From Streptomyces sp. NBC_01429 (lineage in GTDB: Bacteria; Actinomycetota; Actinomycetes; Streptomycetales; Streptomycetaceae), in assembly GCF_036231945.1 (NCBI RefSeq), contig NZ_CP109599.1, positions 1,826,001 through 1,890,000 of the forward strand: a stretch of 64,000 bases of DNA. Direction: 5' to 3'. Positions 1 through 8,826 of the stretch are shown in pieces. The notes under the pieces were generated by a model that was not told the DNA's origin, made no database searches, and saw only the letters and a program-made list of their open reading frames with translations. The position numbers and the translations under genes are program-made. Numbering within the stretch: position 1 is the first letter of the stretch; the number at the start of each line of letters is the position of its first letter.

Positions 1-657
1 GGCCGACCTCCAGGAATCAGGGCGGACAGCTCCGGTCTCACCGACCGGCAGCGGAGGGTCATCGAAGTCATCCGTGACTCCGTGCAGAGGCGGGGCTACC
101 CGCCCTCCATGCGGGAGATCGGCCAGGCCGTGGGCCTCTCCAGCACCTCATCGGTGGCGCATCAGCTGATGGCCCTGGAGCGCAAGGGCTTCCTGCGCCG
201 CGATCCGCACCGGCCCAGGGCGTACGAAGTGCGCGGGTCGGACCAGCCGAGCACACAGCAGACGGACACGACCGGTAAGCCGGCCGCCTCGTACGTGCCG
301 CTCGTCGGCCGGATCGCGGCCGGAGGGCCGATCCTCGCGGAGGAATCCGTCGAGGATGTCTTCCCCCTCCCCCGCCAACTGGTGGGCGACGGAGAGCTGT
401 TCGTACTGAAGGTCGTCGGCGACTCGATGATCGAAGCGGCGATCTGTGACGGCGACTGGGTGACGGTCCGCCGCCAGCCCGTCGCGGAGAACGGCGACAT
501 CGTCGCGGCCATGCTGGACGGCGAAGCCACCGTCAAGCGCTTCCGGCGCGAGGAGGGCCATGTCTGGCTGCTCCCGCACAACGCCGCCTACCAGCCGATT
601 CCCGGTGACGACGCGACCATCCTCGGCAAGGTGGTGGCGGTCCTCCGGAGGGTGTGA
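1..657 (+). CDS. lexA: LexA SOS repressor, 5' end cut off by the window edge
   Basis: SOS-response repressor and self-cleaving S24 peptidase. The reading frame is already open at base 1, so the start codon lies upstream. The GTG at 82 falls inside the DNA-binding domain and is not the start. The visible 218 residues begin in the winged helix ([14 protein letters not shown], then [18 protein letters not shown]). A linker follows, then the cleavage dipeptide Ala-Gly at 319-324 (GRIAAGGPI), the catalytic Ser at 424-426 ([10 protein letters not shown]) and the catalytic Lys at 535-537 (EATVKRF). All elements needed for RecA-stimulated autocleavage are present. It converges on the helicase gene, with a hairpin between them. 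A probable LexA operator is visible in this window upstream of recA at 33962-33977. Confidence 0.97.
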   Translation, partial: GRPPGIRADSSGLTDRQRRVIEVIRDSVQRRGYPPSMREIGQAVGLSSTSSVAHQLMALERKGFLRRDPHRPRAYEVRGSDQPSTQQTDTTGKPAASYVPLVGRIAAGGPILAEESVEDVFPLPRQLVGDGELFVLKVVGDSMIEAAICDGDWVTVRRQPVAENGDIVAAMLDGEATVKRFRREEGHVWLLPHNAAYQPIPGDDATILGKVVAVLRRV

Positions 658-684
658 CCTCTCTTCGACACCCCTTCGACCCAC

Positions 685-722
685 AGTTGCGGTACACGCC
701 GGATCCCTCGTGTACCGCAACT
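685..722. terminator. Hairpin terminator between convergent lexA and helicase genes
   Basis: Perfect 14-bp inverted repeat: 685-698 (AGTTGCGGTACACG) pairs with 709-722, leaving a 10-base loop. It starts 27 bases after the lexA stop and ends 31 bases before the helicase stop, so it probably serves both genes. There is no clear U-tract, as is usual in Streptomyces. Confidence 0.7.
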
Positions 723-753
723 CTGCTCTCCGGGCACCCCCGCGGCTCCCGGG

Positions 754-2724
754 CTACCGCCCGTCGGCCACGGCAGCGGCGTCGATCGCGGCGAGCGACC
801 TCCGTACCGTGTTGCGGTCCGTGGTGTACCAGAAGTCGGGCAGCGAGGCCCGCACGAAGCTCCCGTAGCGGGCGTTGGCCAGCCTCGGATCGAGTACGGC
901 CACGACGCCCCGGTCCCCGCTCGCCCGTACCAGCCGTCCGGCGCCCTGTGCCATCAGCAGCGCGGCATGGGTCGCGGCCACCGACATGAAGCCATTGCCG
1001 CCCGCCTCCTCCACCGCCTTCTGGCGCGCGCTCATCAGCGGATCGTCGGGACGCGGGAAGGGAATCCGGTCCATCACGACCAGCTGCGAACTCGGCCCCG
1101 GCACATCGACGCCCTGCCACAGCGAGAGCGTGCCGAACAGGCAGGTCTTCGGATCGGCGGCGAACGCCTTGATCAGCTCGCCCAGCGTCTCCTCGCCCTG
1201 GAGCAGGATCGGCGCGTCCAGCCGCCCGCGCAGCTCCTCGGCGGCCGCCTGCGCGGCCCGCATGGACGAGAAGAGACCGAGCGTACGACCGCCCGCAGCC
1301 TCCACCAGCTCCGCCAGCTCGTCCATCATGTCGCCGCGCGAACCCTCCCGGCCCGGCGTGGCCAGATGGCGGGCGACGTAGAGGATCCCCTGCTTGCGGT
1401 ACTCGAAGGGCGAGCCGACATCGATACCCTTCCACTGAGGGACGTCATCGCCCTCGGTGCCTTCCGGCGCCAGGCCGAGCGAGGCACCCACCCCGTTGAA
1501 GTCTCCGCCGAGCTTCAGCGTGGCCGAGGTCAGGACCACGGAACGGTCCGTGAACAGCTTCTCCCTGAGCAGCCCCGACACGGACAGCGGCGCCACCCGC
1601 AGCGACGCGCCGAACCGGTCGTGCCTCTCGTACCAGACGACGTCCCACTCGGACCCGTTGGCGATGCGCTCGGCCACCCCGTGGATGGACTCGACGGAGG
1701 CGAGCGCCTGCTTGCGTACGACATCCTCGTCCTGCACGGACTTGTCCCGGGTCGAGCCGAGCGCCGAGATGACGGTGCGGGCCGCGTCACGCAGCGCCAT
1801 CAGCGCGTAGCCGAGGTCCTCGGGGATCTCCTCCAGCCGCCCCGGCAGGGCCAGTTCCATAACCCGTTCGAAGCTCTCGGACGCCGTCTGGAGCGCGTCC
1901 GCCGCCTTCTCGTTCACCAGCTTCGCCGAGCGGCGCACGGCGCGCTGCACCTGCCCCGGGGTCAGCTCTCCGGTGGCGACGCCGGTGACCCGGGAGACCA
2001 GCTCATGGGCCTCGTCGACGATCAGCACCTCGTGCTGCGGCAACACGGGAGCGCCCTCGATCGCGTCGATCGCGAGGAGCGCGTGGTTGGTGACCACGAC
2101 CTCGGCGAGCTTGGCGCGCTCGCGCGCCAGCTCGGCGAAGCACTCGGCGCCGTAGGCGCACTTCGTCGCCCCCAGGCACTCCCGCGACGAGACGGAGACC
2201 TGGGACCAGGCACGGTCGGAGACCCCCGGCGTCAGATCGTCGCGGTCCCCCGTCTCCGTGTCGTCCGCCCAGTCCCGCATCCGCAGCAGGTCCTGGCCCA
2301 GCCTGCTGGTGGGCGCGGCGGCCTCGAACTGGTCGAAGAGACCGTCGTCCTCGTCCTGCGGCACGCCCTCGTGCAACCGGTGCAGACAGAGATAGTTGGA
2401 GCGCCCCTTGAGCATGGCGAACTCGGGCCGCCGGCGCAGCAGTGGATGGAGCGCGTCGACCGTGCGCGGAAGGTCGCGTTCCACCAGCTGGCGCTGGAGG
2501 GCGAGGGTCGCCGTGGCCACCACGACCCGCTCGCCGTGTGCCAGGGCGGGCACCAGATAGCCCAGGGATTTACCGGTGCCGGTGCCCGCCTGGACGAGCA
2601 GATGGGACGGGGTGTCGATGGCCTCGGCGACGGCCTCGGCCATCGCGGCCTGGCCAGGCCGTTCCACGCCGCCGACAGAGCTGACGGCGGCGTGGAGGAG
2701 CTCGGGGAGTGATGGCTTCGTCAT
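754..2724 (-). CDS. ATP-dependent DNA helicase, DinG/XPD-like
   Basis: Superfamily 2 helicase of the DinG/XPD (Rad3) type, 656 residues, predicted to unwind DNA with ATP. Walker A is near residue 45 (QAGTGTGKSLGYLVP). The DEAH box is VDEAHEL near residue 237. Motifs V/VI lie near the C-terminus, with LWQGVDVPG and QGAGRLVRASGDRGVV. Cysteines in the middle (SRECLGATKCAYGAECF) could ligate the Fe-S cluster found in XPD/DinG proteins, but this was not tested. The ATG start at 2724 lies 38 bases after the stop of the siderophore synthetase gene on the same strand, so some read-through is possible. Its position beside lexA suggests a repair role. I saw no clear LexA box in front of it. Confidence 0.93.
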   Translation of the reverse strand: MTKPSLPELLHAAVSSVGGVERPGQAAMAEAVAEAIDTPSHLLVQAGTGTGKSLGYLVPALAHGERVVVATATLALQRQLVERDLPRTVDALHPLLRRRPEFAMLKGRSNYLCLHRLHEGVPQDEDDGLFDQFEAAAPTSRLGQDLLRMRDWADDTETGDRDDLTPGVSDRAWSQVSVSSRECLGATKCAYGAECFAELARERAKLAEVVVTNHALLAIDAIEGAPVLPQHEVLIVDEAHELVSRVTGVATGELTPGQVQRAVRRSAKLVNEKAADALQTASESFERVMELALPGRLEEIPEDLGYALMALRDAARTVISALGSTRDKSVQDEDVVRKQALASVESIHGVAERIANGSEWDVVWYERHDRFGASLRVAPLSVSGLLREKLFTDRSVVLTSATLKLGGDFNGVGASLGLAPEGTEGDDVPQWKGIDVGSPFEYRKQGILYVARHLATPGREGSRGDMMDELAELVEAAGGRTLGLFSSMRAAQAAAEELRGRLDAPILLQGEETLGELIKAFAADPKTCLFGTLSLWQGVDVPGPSSQLVVMDRIPFPRPDDPLMSARQKAVEEAGGNGFMSVAATHAALLMAQGAGRLVRASGDRGVVAVLDPRLANARYGSFVRASLPDFWYTTDRNTVRRSLAAIDAAAVADGR

Positions 2725-2762
2725 AGCCCGACCACCCTACGGGGCCCCGCTGACAACGGTGG

Positions 2763-4625
2763 TCAGTCGCCCGAAAGCCGGACGGCGAGCGGGTTGGGAA
2801 CGGTGCCCCGCACGGCGGCGTGCGGCCGCTCCGAGCGGTCGCGGTAGCCGTCGAGATGCAGCCGGTTCCGGTTCAGGCACAGCCGCTCGATACGGGGCGT
2901 GAGCAGGTCGAATGTCTCGAAGCGCTCCTTCAGCTCCGGGAACCGGGCCTGGTGGTGGAGGATCTCCGCCCGTACGAGGGACCAGAAGTCGTCCTCGGAG
3001 ACCCCCAGCTGCTCCTGGCACAGCGGCGCCAGGTAGCGGAAGACGCCGACGAAAAGCCCTGAATGGATGAACTGGGTGAGGAAGGCGGGCTCCTCTGTAA
3101 GGAGGATCTCCTTCACGTCGTCGGGCATGTCGTCGTGCTCGGGCAGCGGCCTGGCACTGATGTTCACGTCGTCGACGAAGTCCTTGATCGCCAGCCGTAC
3201 CGGCACGTCCTGGTCGTCGAAGACCACGATGGCGTTCTCACCGTGCGGGGAGAAGACGGTCCCGTAGCGGTAGAGGAAGTGCAGCAGGGGCGGCAGGAGC
3301 GCGGCGAAGAGGCGCTGGAGCCACTCGCCGGGGGCGAGTCCGGAGCGTTCGACGAGTTCGGCGGTGAACGCGCGGCCCGCCGGATCCGTATGGATGAGGG
3401 AGGCGAGGGTGCGGGCGCGCTCACCCGGGGCGAGCCGGGTGTGGAGGGGCTCGCGCCAGATGGCGCCGAGCAGCTCCTTGTACTGGTACGGGACTTCGGG
3501 AAGCCGGTCGTAGAGGGGGTGTTCCACGGTCACGGAGGCGACCTCGCCGAGCAGGATCACCCGGCACGCGTCGCGCAGGAAGGGGTCGGCGTCGCGGATG
3601 CCGTGCATCCACGCGGTGACGGCGGGGGCCGCCAGGGTGCGTTCGGTGGGCAGTCCGCGCCAGACGAGGGTGTTGAGGATCGACAGCGGCAGTTTGACCG
3701 TGTGCCGGTCGGGCCGCTCGATGTTGAGGAACGTACGGATGGACTGCTGCGGCAGTCGCAGATCGCCGTCGGTGGGGAGCGGGACGATCGCTCCCTCGGC
3801 TATCGCGGGTGCGTAGAGCTGGACCAGGACCTCGTCCCACTGCCAGGGATGCACCGGCAGGTAGAGGTACCCGGCCGGGTCCAGGCCCCGGTCGCGCAGC
3901 ACGGAGTCGAAACGCTCGCGCACATGATCGTCGAGTTCGACGGCGTACAGCCGGTCGGGGACGTCGAGTGCGGGGACGCCCCGGTAGGCGGCGAGAGAGG
4001 TGCTGGCGGCGATCCACGGGATCCTGGCCGGGGTGCGGGCCTCGGGTGCCCAGCGGTCCGTGTCGGTGGCGGAGAAGCCCACCCTGCCCTTGTTGAGGAC
4101 GATCCAGGGGTGACCGGTCTGGTGTCCTTCGAGTTCCGCGTAGTCCAGGTCCGCGAGCTTCGCGGCGGTGAGCGCGGTGTGGGCGAGCTTGGCATCGGCG
4201 GCGAGGGTGGTGGTCAGTTCCCGTACGAGGTGGCCCAGGGTCGCGCCGTCGAGGCCGAGCAGCCGGCGGGAGAGCAGCAGGAAGCGCAGGGGGTCGGTGA
4301 AGGCCCGGCCGTCGCACGCGAGGGAGTCGGAGTCGACGCGCCAGCTGCCGTAGGAGCCGCGTGCGGCGCGGAAGGTGAGCGTCTCACCGCCGTCGAGCGT
4401 CAGGGAGTAGTGGTCCTCGGCGGTCCCGGGATCGGGGGCGGGATCAACCAATTCCTCGTACGCGAACTCCCCAATCATTTTGGCGAGAAGTGGACCGCTT
4501 GCCCGGCTCCAGGCATGGGCGTTCAGCTCGGGTGGGGAGAACAGAACGGACGGATCCACCGCGGGATCGGCGGATATGGGGCCGGTGGGACCGGCGGAGT
4601 CATGAGTGGCAGGGGACGTTGACAC
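2763..4625 (-). CDS. IucA/IucC-family siderophore synthetase (second in operon)
   Basis: NRPS-independent siderophore synthetase, 620 residues. The family uses ATP to form an acyl-adenylate of a carboxylate (citrate, succinyl-hydroxamate or similar) and couples it to an amine. Family signatures are visible: QQSIRTFLNIERP, PVHPWQWDEVL, and the C-terminal FhuF-like part with SPHGENAIVVF and AIKDFVDDVN. The GTG start at 4625 has a good ribosome-binding site (GAGGAG, 5 bases upstream). It is the last gene of the minus-strand group 8826 to 2763, and a 15-bp tandem repeat lies in the 108-base gap before it. The substrate cannot be deduced from the sequence, but the HGEN/QQSIRT features look closer to DesD/IucC than to the upstream paralogue. 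Confidence 0.92.
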   Translation of the reverse strand: MSTSPATHDSAGPTGPISADPAVDPSVLFSPPELNAHAWSRASGPLLAKMIGEFAYEELVDPAPDPGTAEDHYSLTLDGGETLTFRAARGSYGSWRVDSDSLACDGRAFTDPLRFLLLSRRLLGLDGATLGHLVRELTTTLAADAKLAHTALTAAKLADLDYAELEGHQTGHPWIVLNKGRVGFSATDTDRWAPEARTPARIPWIAASTSLAAYRGVPALDVPDRLYAVELDDHVRERFDSVLRDRGLDPAGYLYLPVHPWQWDEVLVQLYAPAIAEGAIVPLPTDGDLRLPQQSIRTFLNIERPDRHTVKLPLSILNTLVWRGLPTERTLAAPAVTAWMHGIRDADPFLRDACRVILLGEVASVTVEHPLYDRLPEVPYQYKELLGAIWREPLHTRLAPGERARTLASLIHTDPAGRAFTAELVERSGLAPGEWLQRLFAALLPPLLHFLYRYGTVFSPHGENAIVVFDDQDVPVRLAIKDFVDDVNISARPLPEHDDMPDDVKEILLTEEPAFLTQFIHSGLFVGVFRYLAPLCQEQLGVSEDDFWSLVRAEILHHQARFPELKERFETFDLLTPRIERLCLNRNRLHLDGYRDRSERPHAAVRGTVPNPLAVRLSGD

Positions 4626-4671
4626 GAGGACTCCTCGGGTGGGAATCGATACGGGGTCGAGCGGTGCGGGT

Positions 4672-4716
4672 GACGAGTGCGGTGCGGACGAGTGCGGTGC
4701 GGACGAGTGCGGTGGG
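4672..4716. repeat. Three 15-bp tandem repeats in the siderophore operon
   Basis: Units at 4672-4686, 4687-4701 and 4702-4716 read GACGAGTGCGGTGCG (the last ends GGG). They occupy the space between the stop of the acyltransferase gene and the start of the second synthetase gene. Confidence 0.85.
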
Positions 4717-4733
4717 AGCGGGAGCGCGACCGG

Positions 4734-5531
4734 TCACATCAGGTCACGGAAGGCGCGTTCGCGCACCATGAGCGCGGCTCGTTTGTCGGGAAGGTCGACT
4801 TCGGCGGTGTAGCGGAAGCCGGCGCTGAGGAAGGCCGAGACGGAGGGGGTGTTGCGCAGATCCGGTTCGGCGATCACGCGTCCGCAGCGGGGGCGGTGGT
4901 CGAGGACGAGGTCGGCGACCGCTCGCAGCAGAGTGGTCCCCACGCCACGCCCTCGATCGGCGACGCCTCCGAGGAGCAGATGGATGCCGGTGTCGTGCGG
5001 GCGGGCCGGGTAGTGGCGGGCGAGAGGGTCCAGGTCAGCGCGGTACAGCTCCCAGTAGCTCATCGGGGTCCCGCCCAGGACACCGAGGAACGGGACGCTG
5101 CGCCCGTCGCCGTCGAGCTGGAGGCGCAGATGGGCGGCGGTCACGTCTTCCGTCCCCGCCAGCTCCCAGAAGGCGGCCACGGCCGGATCGTTCATCCAGC
5201 GGGTGATCAGCTCCAGATCACGCTCGATCCGTACGGGGACGAGCTGGAAGACGCCGGCCGGGGTGGTGACCGGGCCCCAGCCGGCGGGGGTGTCGAGCAG
5301 GTCACCGGCCGGGATGCCGGCGCCGGGCGGGGTACCGGCGCCGGGCGGGGTCGCGGTCACGGCGTCACTCCCTCCGAACATCGCGACGAGTTCTTCGGAC
5401 AGCCGCAGGTCGAGAGTGTCCTCAGCGGCGCCGCCGGACGGCGGTGTGGAACCGGGACCGGGACCAGGACCAGGACCGGAACCGATGCCGGTGTTGGTGC
5501 TGGTACCGGTGCGCGCGTCGCTGGGGGGCAC
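4734..5531 (-). CDS. GNAT acyltransferase of the siderophore operon (IucB/RhbD-like)
   Basis: Predicted acetyl- or acyl-CoA-dependent N-acyltransferase, 265 residues. In related clusters such enzymes acylate a (hydroxylated) diamine before synthetase coupling. The GNAT core occupies roughly the last 190 residues (RIERDLELITRWMNDPAVAAFW, then the acyl-CoA loop region GVADRGRGVGTTLL and ending near LSAGFRYTAEVDLPDKRA), matching the Acetyltransf_8 style. I chose the GTG at 5531 because GAGGAG lies 8 bases upstream. An in-frame ATG at 5603 would overlap the previous gene. The first 75 or so residues are Gly/Pro/Thr-rich with DNA repeats and look disordered. The gene lies between the two synthetases, 40 bases after the first one. 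Confidence 0.88.
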   Translation of the reverse strand: MPPSDARTGTSTNTGIGSGPGPGPGPGSTPPSGGAAEDTLDLRLSEELVAMFGGSDAVTATPPGAGTPPGAGIPAGDLLDTPAGWGPVTTPAGVFQLVPVRIERDLELITRWMNDPAVAAFWELAGTEDVTAAHLRLQLDGDGRSVPFLGVLGGTPMSYWELYRADLDPLARHYPARPHDTGIHLLLGGVADRGRGVGTTLLRAVADLVLDHRPRCGRVIAEPDLRNTPSVSAFLSAGFRYTAEVDLPDKRAALMVRERAFRDLM

Positions 5532-5571
5532 GGTGCGCTCTCCTCTCGGCGGTTCGGTCGGGCGGGCGCGA

Positions 5572-7431
5572 TCAGTCGTGAAGGGGGTTGGTGATGGTGA
5601 CATAGACGGACTGGGTGTCGACGGGGCCGACGAGTTCGTCGAGGCCGTGGAGCCGGGTGAGCAGATTGGCCTTGCAGCGCAGGGTGGGGCTCTCCAGGAG
5701 CTGGCCCGGCAGCGGCGATCCGAGTCCGGTGGCGCCGGTGAGGAACTGCCGGAAGGCGGCGAGGAGGACGCGTTCGTCGGCGAGCCCCTGGGCGCCGAAC
5801 GCTCCGATCAGTCCGAGGACGTTGTTGATGCCGAGGTAGTAGGCGAAGCGCTCGTCGGTGACGTCGTCCGGGACGAAGGTGTCGCTGACCGAGCCGATGC
5901 CGGGCAGCCGGCGCTCCAGTGAAGGGCGGTGGGACTCACGGAAGTAGTAGCCCTGGTTGTCGCGGTAGCGGCCGCCGACGGGCCAGCCTTCGGCGTCCAG
6001 GATGACCAGGGTGTTCTGCTGGTGGGCCTCCAGGGCGATCCCCGCCGCGCCGTCCAGCCAGAGCACCGGACGTACGACGTGGTCGAGATAGCGCAGGAAC
6101 CACTCGGCGGACACGGCTGCGACGGAGCGGCCGGTGCGGGCGGCGAGCGCGGACACGGCCTCGGTCAGGCGCGTGGACATTCCGGCGCGGCCGGGAGCGG
6201 GACGGGGCGCGGTCAGCCCGGCGATGCAGACCGCGTCGTCGTCCCGGGAGAAGGGGTTGTGCCGCAGCATCACGTCGAGGCCGGTCACCGGTTCCCCGTC
6301 GGGAGTGTCGACGGCCAGCCAGGCGGGGTCGCGCACGATGTCGAAGCCGGGGTGGGCGGCCTGCCACTCCTTGGCGAGCCCGCTGCGCAGCAGCCGGTGG
6401 ACCTCGACGCCCCGGTGCAGTTCCTTGCGGAGGTTCTCGCGGCGGGAGTTGGTGATGCGGACGCCGAGCGAGAGCTTCAGCATGGCGGCGGCGCCGGGCC
6501 GGTGCACCGTACGGATGGAAGAGGTCGGGTGCCAGGAGGCCCCGTGGGGACCCAGGTCGTGGAGAAGTCCGGCGTCGAGAAGCCGGCGGACGGCCGGACG
6601 GTGCGTCACATCGCGTGCCTGCCAGGGGTGGAGAGGAAGCGCGACGGTGTTCTCGGGAAGGGGTACGTCCCCGAGGAACCGGGCCGTGAGCTGTTCGGCG
6701 GGCAGCACCCGCCCTTGCTCGGTCCACGCCGAGTCGGTGGCGAGTACGGACCGGTCGACGGCCATCCAGTGGAGCGGGAAGGAGCCGCGCAACTCGGGTG
6801 AGTAACAGCGCACTTCGGCCTCGGAGAGGCCCTCCCGGCTCTTGGGCGTGGGGTGCAGGGGGTGGCCGAGGAGCAGGGACTGCTCCGCCGTGAGGAAAAG
6901 GTCCGTGTCCTCGGGCGCGGCGGGATCGTCCCGGCGGTCGGCGATGAAGTCGGCGGTGTGCACCAGGGAGTTGGCGACGCGGCCCACCAGGTCGGCGCCC
7001 TGGTAGCGGCCCGACTCGCGGCCGAGGAGGGCCGCGACGGTGACCGCTTCCGCCGCGGGGGCGTCCTGGGGGGCGTTCTCCAGGAAGGGCATGCCGAAGC
7101 GGTGCCAGCCCGTGGCCGACCAGTGGCGGACGGGGACGAGGAGAGCGGTGCCGCTGATGTCGAGGGGGATCCGCAGCACCGTGCCCTGCGGCCGGGGCAG
7201 GTTGTTCTCGCGTACCCAGCAGCGCAGCAGGTTCTCGACGGCCGCCGCGTCGGCCGCCTTCTGCGGGTCGGCGTGGTCGAGCTGGTCGGGCGCCTGGGCG
7301 GCGCTGTCCAAGTCCGCGACGGGAAGGGGTTGTTCGTCGAAGCCACCCGCCGGTTGCCGTGGCACCGTCGCCGCCTCGGCGGTGGAGCGGCCGTCGGACT
7401 CGGGCACATCGGGTGAGGGTGTGGGGTTCAC
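5572..7431 (-). CDS. IucA/IucC-family siderophore synthetase (first in operon)
   Basis: Second NRPS-independent siderophore synthetase, 619 residues. The ATP/carboxylate-binding signature PTSSIRTVHRP is at about residue 300, followed by LKLSLGVRITNSRREN. The C-terminal half has LEAHQQNTLVIL and YRDNQGYYFRESH. The GTG start at 7431 has AAGGAAG 8 bases upstream. The gene begins 30 bases after the aminotransferase stop, consistent with one transcript. Two synthetases in one operon usually act in turn on the two ends of a dicarboxylate such as citrate, giving a citrate-diamine product. That is inference from aerobactin and rhizobactin-type systems. Confidence 0.92.
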   Translation of the reverse strand: MNPTPSPDVPESDGRSTAEAATVPRQPAGGFDEQPLPVADLDSAAQAPDQLDHADPQKAADAAAVENLLRCWVRENNLPRPQGTVLRIPLDISGTALLVPVRHWSATGWHRFGMPFLENAPQDAPAAEAVTVAALLGRESGRYQGADLVGRVANSLVHTADFIADRRDDPAAPEDTDLFLTAEQSLLLGHPLHPTPKSREGLSEAEVRCYSPELRGSFPLHWMAVDRSVLATDSAWTEQGRVLPAEQLTARFLGDVPLPENTVALPLHPWQARDVTHRPAVRRLLDAGLLHDLGPHGASWHPTSSIRTVHRPGAAAMLKLSLGVRITNSRRENLRKELHRGVEVHRLLRSGLAKEWQAAHPGFDIVRDPAWLAVDTPDGEPVTGLDVMLRHNPFSRDDDAVCIAGLTAPRPAPGRAGMSTRLTEAVSALAARTGRSVAAVSAEWFLRYLDHVVRPVLWLDGAAGIALEAHQQNTLVILDAEGWPVGGRYRDNQGYYFRESHRPSLERRLPGIGSVSDTFVPDDVTDERFAYYLGINNVLGLIGAFGAQGLADERVLLAAFRQFLTGATGLGSPLPGQLLESPTLRCKANLLTRLHGLDELVGPVDTQSVYVTITNPLHD

Positions 7432-7461
7432 GAAGAGGGCTTCCTTGTGAGGTGTCCGGGG

Positions 7462-8826
7462 TCAGTTGGACGGGCCGGAGTCTTTCCGGCGGAGCGCGGT
7501 GCGCTCGGCGGCGGCCAGCGCGTCGGCGAACCGGTCGAGGACGGCGACGGACTGCTCGTCGGTGAGAGTGAGAGGGGGAAGGAGTCGCACAACGGCCGTC
7601 TCACGGCCGCCGAGTTCGACGATGAGGCCACGGCTCAGGCACTCCTGCTGGACAGCTGCCGCGAGCGCGGGGTCCGGCGGGGCAGGGTCACCTGCCGCCG
7701 GGGCGACGAGTTCCACACCGATCATGAGACCACGTCCGCGCACGTCTCCGACACAGGGGTGGTCGGCGGCGAGGCCCCGGAGCCGGCCGAGCATGCGCGC
7801 GCCGAGCGCGGCGGCGCGGTCGGCGAGCCGGTTCTCCCGTACGTACGCGAGGGTGGCCGCGCCCGCCGCCATCGCGAGCTGATTGCCCTGGAAGGTGCCC
7901 GGGTGGGCGCCGGGCCGCCGGCTGTCCAGGTCCTCGTGGTAGACGATCACGGCCAGCGGGAGCGAGCCGCCGATCGCCTTGGACATCACCATCACATCAG
8001 GGGTGATCCCGCTGTGCTCCACAGCCCAGAAGGTACCGGTCCGTCCCACTCCTGTCTCCACCTCGTCGGCGATGAGCGGGATGGAGCGGTCCGCGGTGAT
8101 CTCGCGCATTCTGCGCAGCCAGGCGTCGGGAGCGGGGATCACCCCGCCCTCGCCCTGCACCGGTTCGAGGATCATCCCCGCGGGGGCGGGCAGTCCGCTT
8201 CCGGGGTCGTCCAGCAGGCTCTCGGTCCAGCGCGCGGCGAGTTCGGCCCCGCGTTCCCCGCCGGTGCCGAAGGGACAGCGGTAGTCGTACGGGTACGGCA
8301 GCCGGGTCACCCCCGCGTCCTCTCCGCCGCCGGAGTCGGCGAGCGCTCCGGCGGCCGTCCCGTGGTGCGCCCCGGTGAAGGAGAGGAGGCCGGTGCGGCC
8401 GGTGGCGGTGCGGACGAGTCGCAGGGCGGCCTCGACCGCGTCGGTGCCGGCGGGTCCGCAGAACCGCACGCGGGCATGGCGGGCGAACCGCGGCGGCAGC
8501 GTGGCGAACAGCTCGGTGGTGAAGGCGTCCTTGACCGGGGTGGCGAGGTCGAGGGCATGCAGCGGCGCGCCCGAGTCGAGGACCCTTCTGATCGCCTCCA
8601 GGACCACCGGGTGGTTGTGCCCCAGCGCCAGCGTCCCCGCGCCGGAGAGGCAGTCCAGATACCGGCGGCCGTCGGCGCCCTCGATCGTCACCCCCCGGGC
8701 GCGCACCGGGACGATGGGGAGCGATCTCGCGTAGGTACGGGCGGCCGATTCGCGCAGGGACTGACGCCGGAGAATGCCCTCGTGCGTAACGGTCGGTGCT
8801 GCCGGAGGCGGTTCGGTCACGGTCAC
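7462..8826 (-). CDS. Diaminobutyrate-2-oxoglutarate aminotransferase-like enzyme
   Basis: PLP-dependent class III aminotransferase, predicted to make L-2,4-diaminobutyrate from aspartate semialdehyde and glutamate. Visible signatures are FCGPAGTDAVEAALRL, typical of EctB/RhbA/PvdH enzymes, then LEPVQGEGGV, ADEVETGVGRTG and the PLP lysine in VMSKAIGGSLPLAV. The frame is open up to a GTG at 8922. I prefer the GTG at 8826 (454 residues), with GGGAGG 10 bases upstream, while the GTG at 8850 is also possible. It heads the siderophore operon. EctB is less likely because no ectA, ectC or ectD is nearby. No diaminobutyrate decarboxylase gene accompanies it. Confidence 0.88.
   Translation of the reverse strand: MTVTEPPPAAPTVTHEGILRRQSLRESAARTYARSLPIVPVRARGVTIEGADGRRYLDCLSGAGTLALGHNHPVVLEAIRRVLDSGAPLHALDLATPVKDAFTTELFATLPPRFARHARVRFCGPAGTDAVEAALRLVRTATGRTGLLSFTGAHHGTAAGALADSGGGEDAGVTRLPYPYDYRCPFGTGGERGAELAARWTESLLDDPGSGLPAPAGMILEPVQGEGGVIPAPDAWLRRMREITADRSIPLIADEVETGVGRTGTFWAVEHSGITPDVMVMSKAIGGSLPLAVIVYHEDLDSRRPGAHPGTFQGNQLAMAAGAATLAYVRENRLADRAAALGARMLGRLRGLAADHPCVGDVRGRGLMIGVELVAPAAGDPAPPDPALAAAVQQECLSRGLIVELGGRETAVVRLLPPLTLTDEQSVAVLDRFADALAAAERTALRRKDSGPSN

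Noticed and set aside
7462..8826. Ectoine biosynthesis aminotransferase (EctB)
   Set aside because: The protein shares EctB-type motifs, but ectA, ectC and ectD are absent and two IucA/IucC genes follow.
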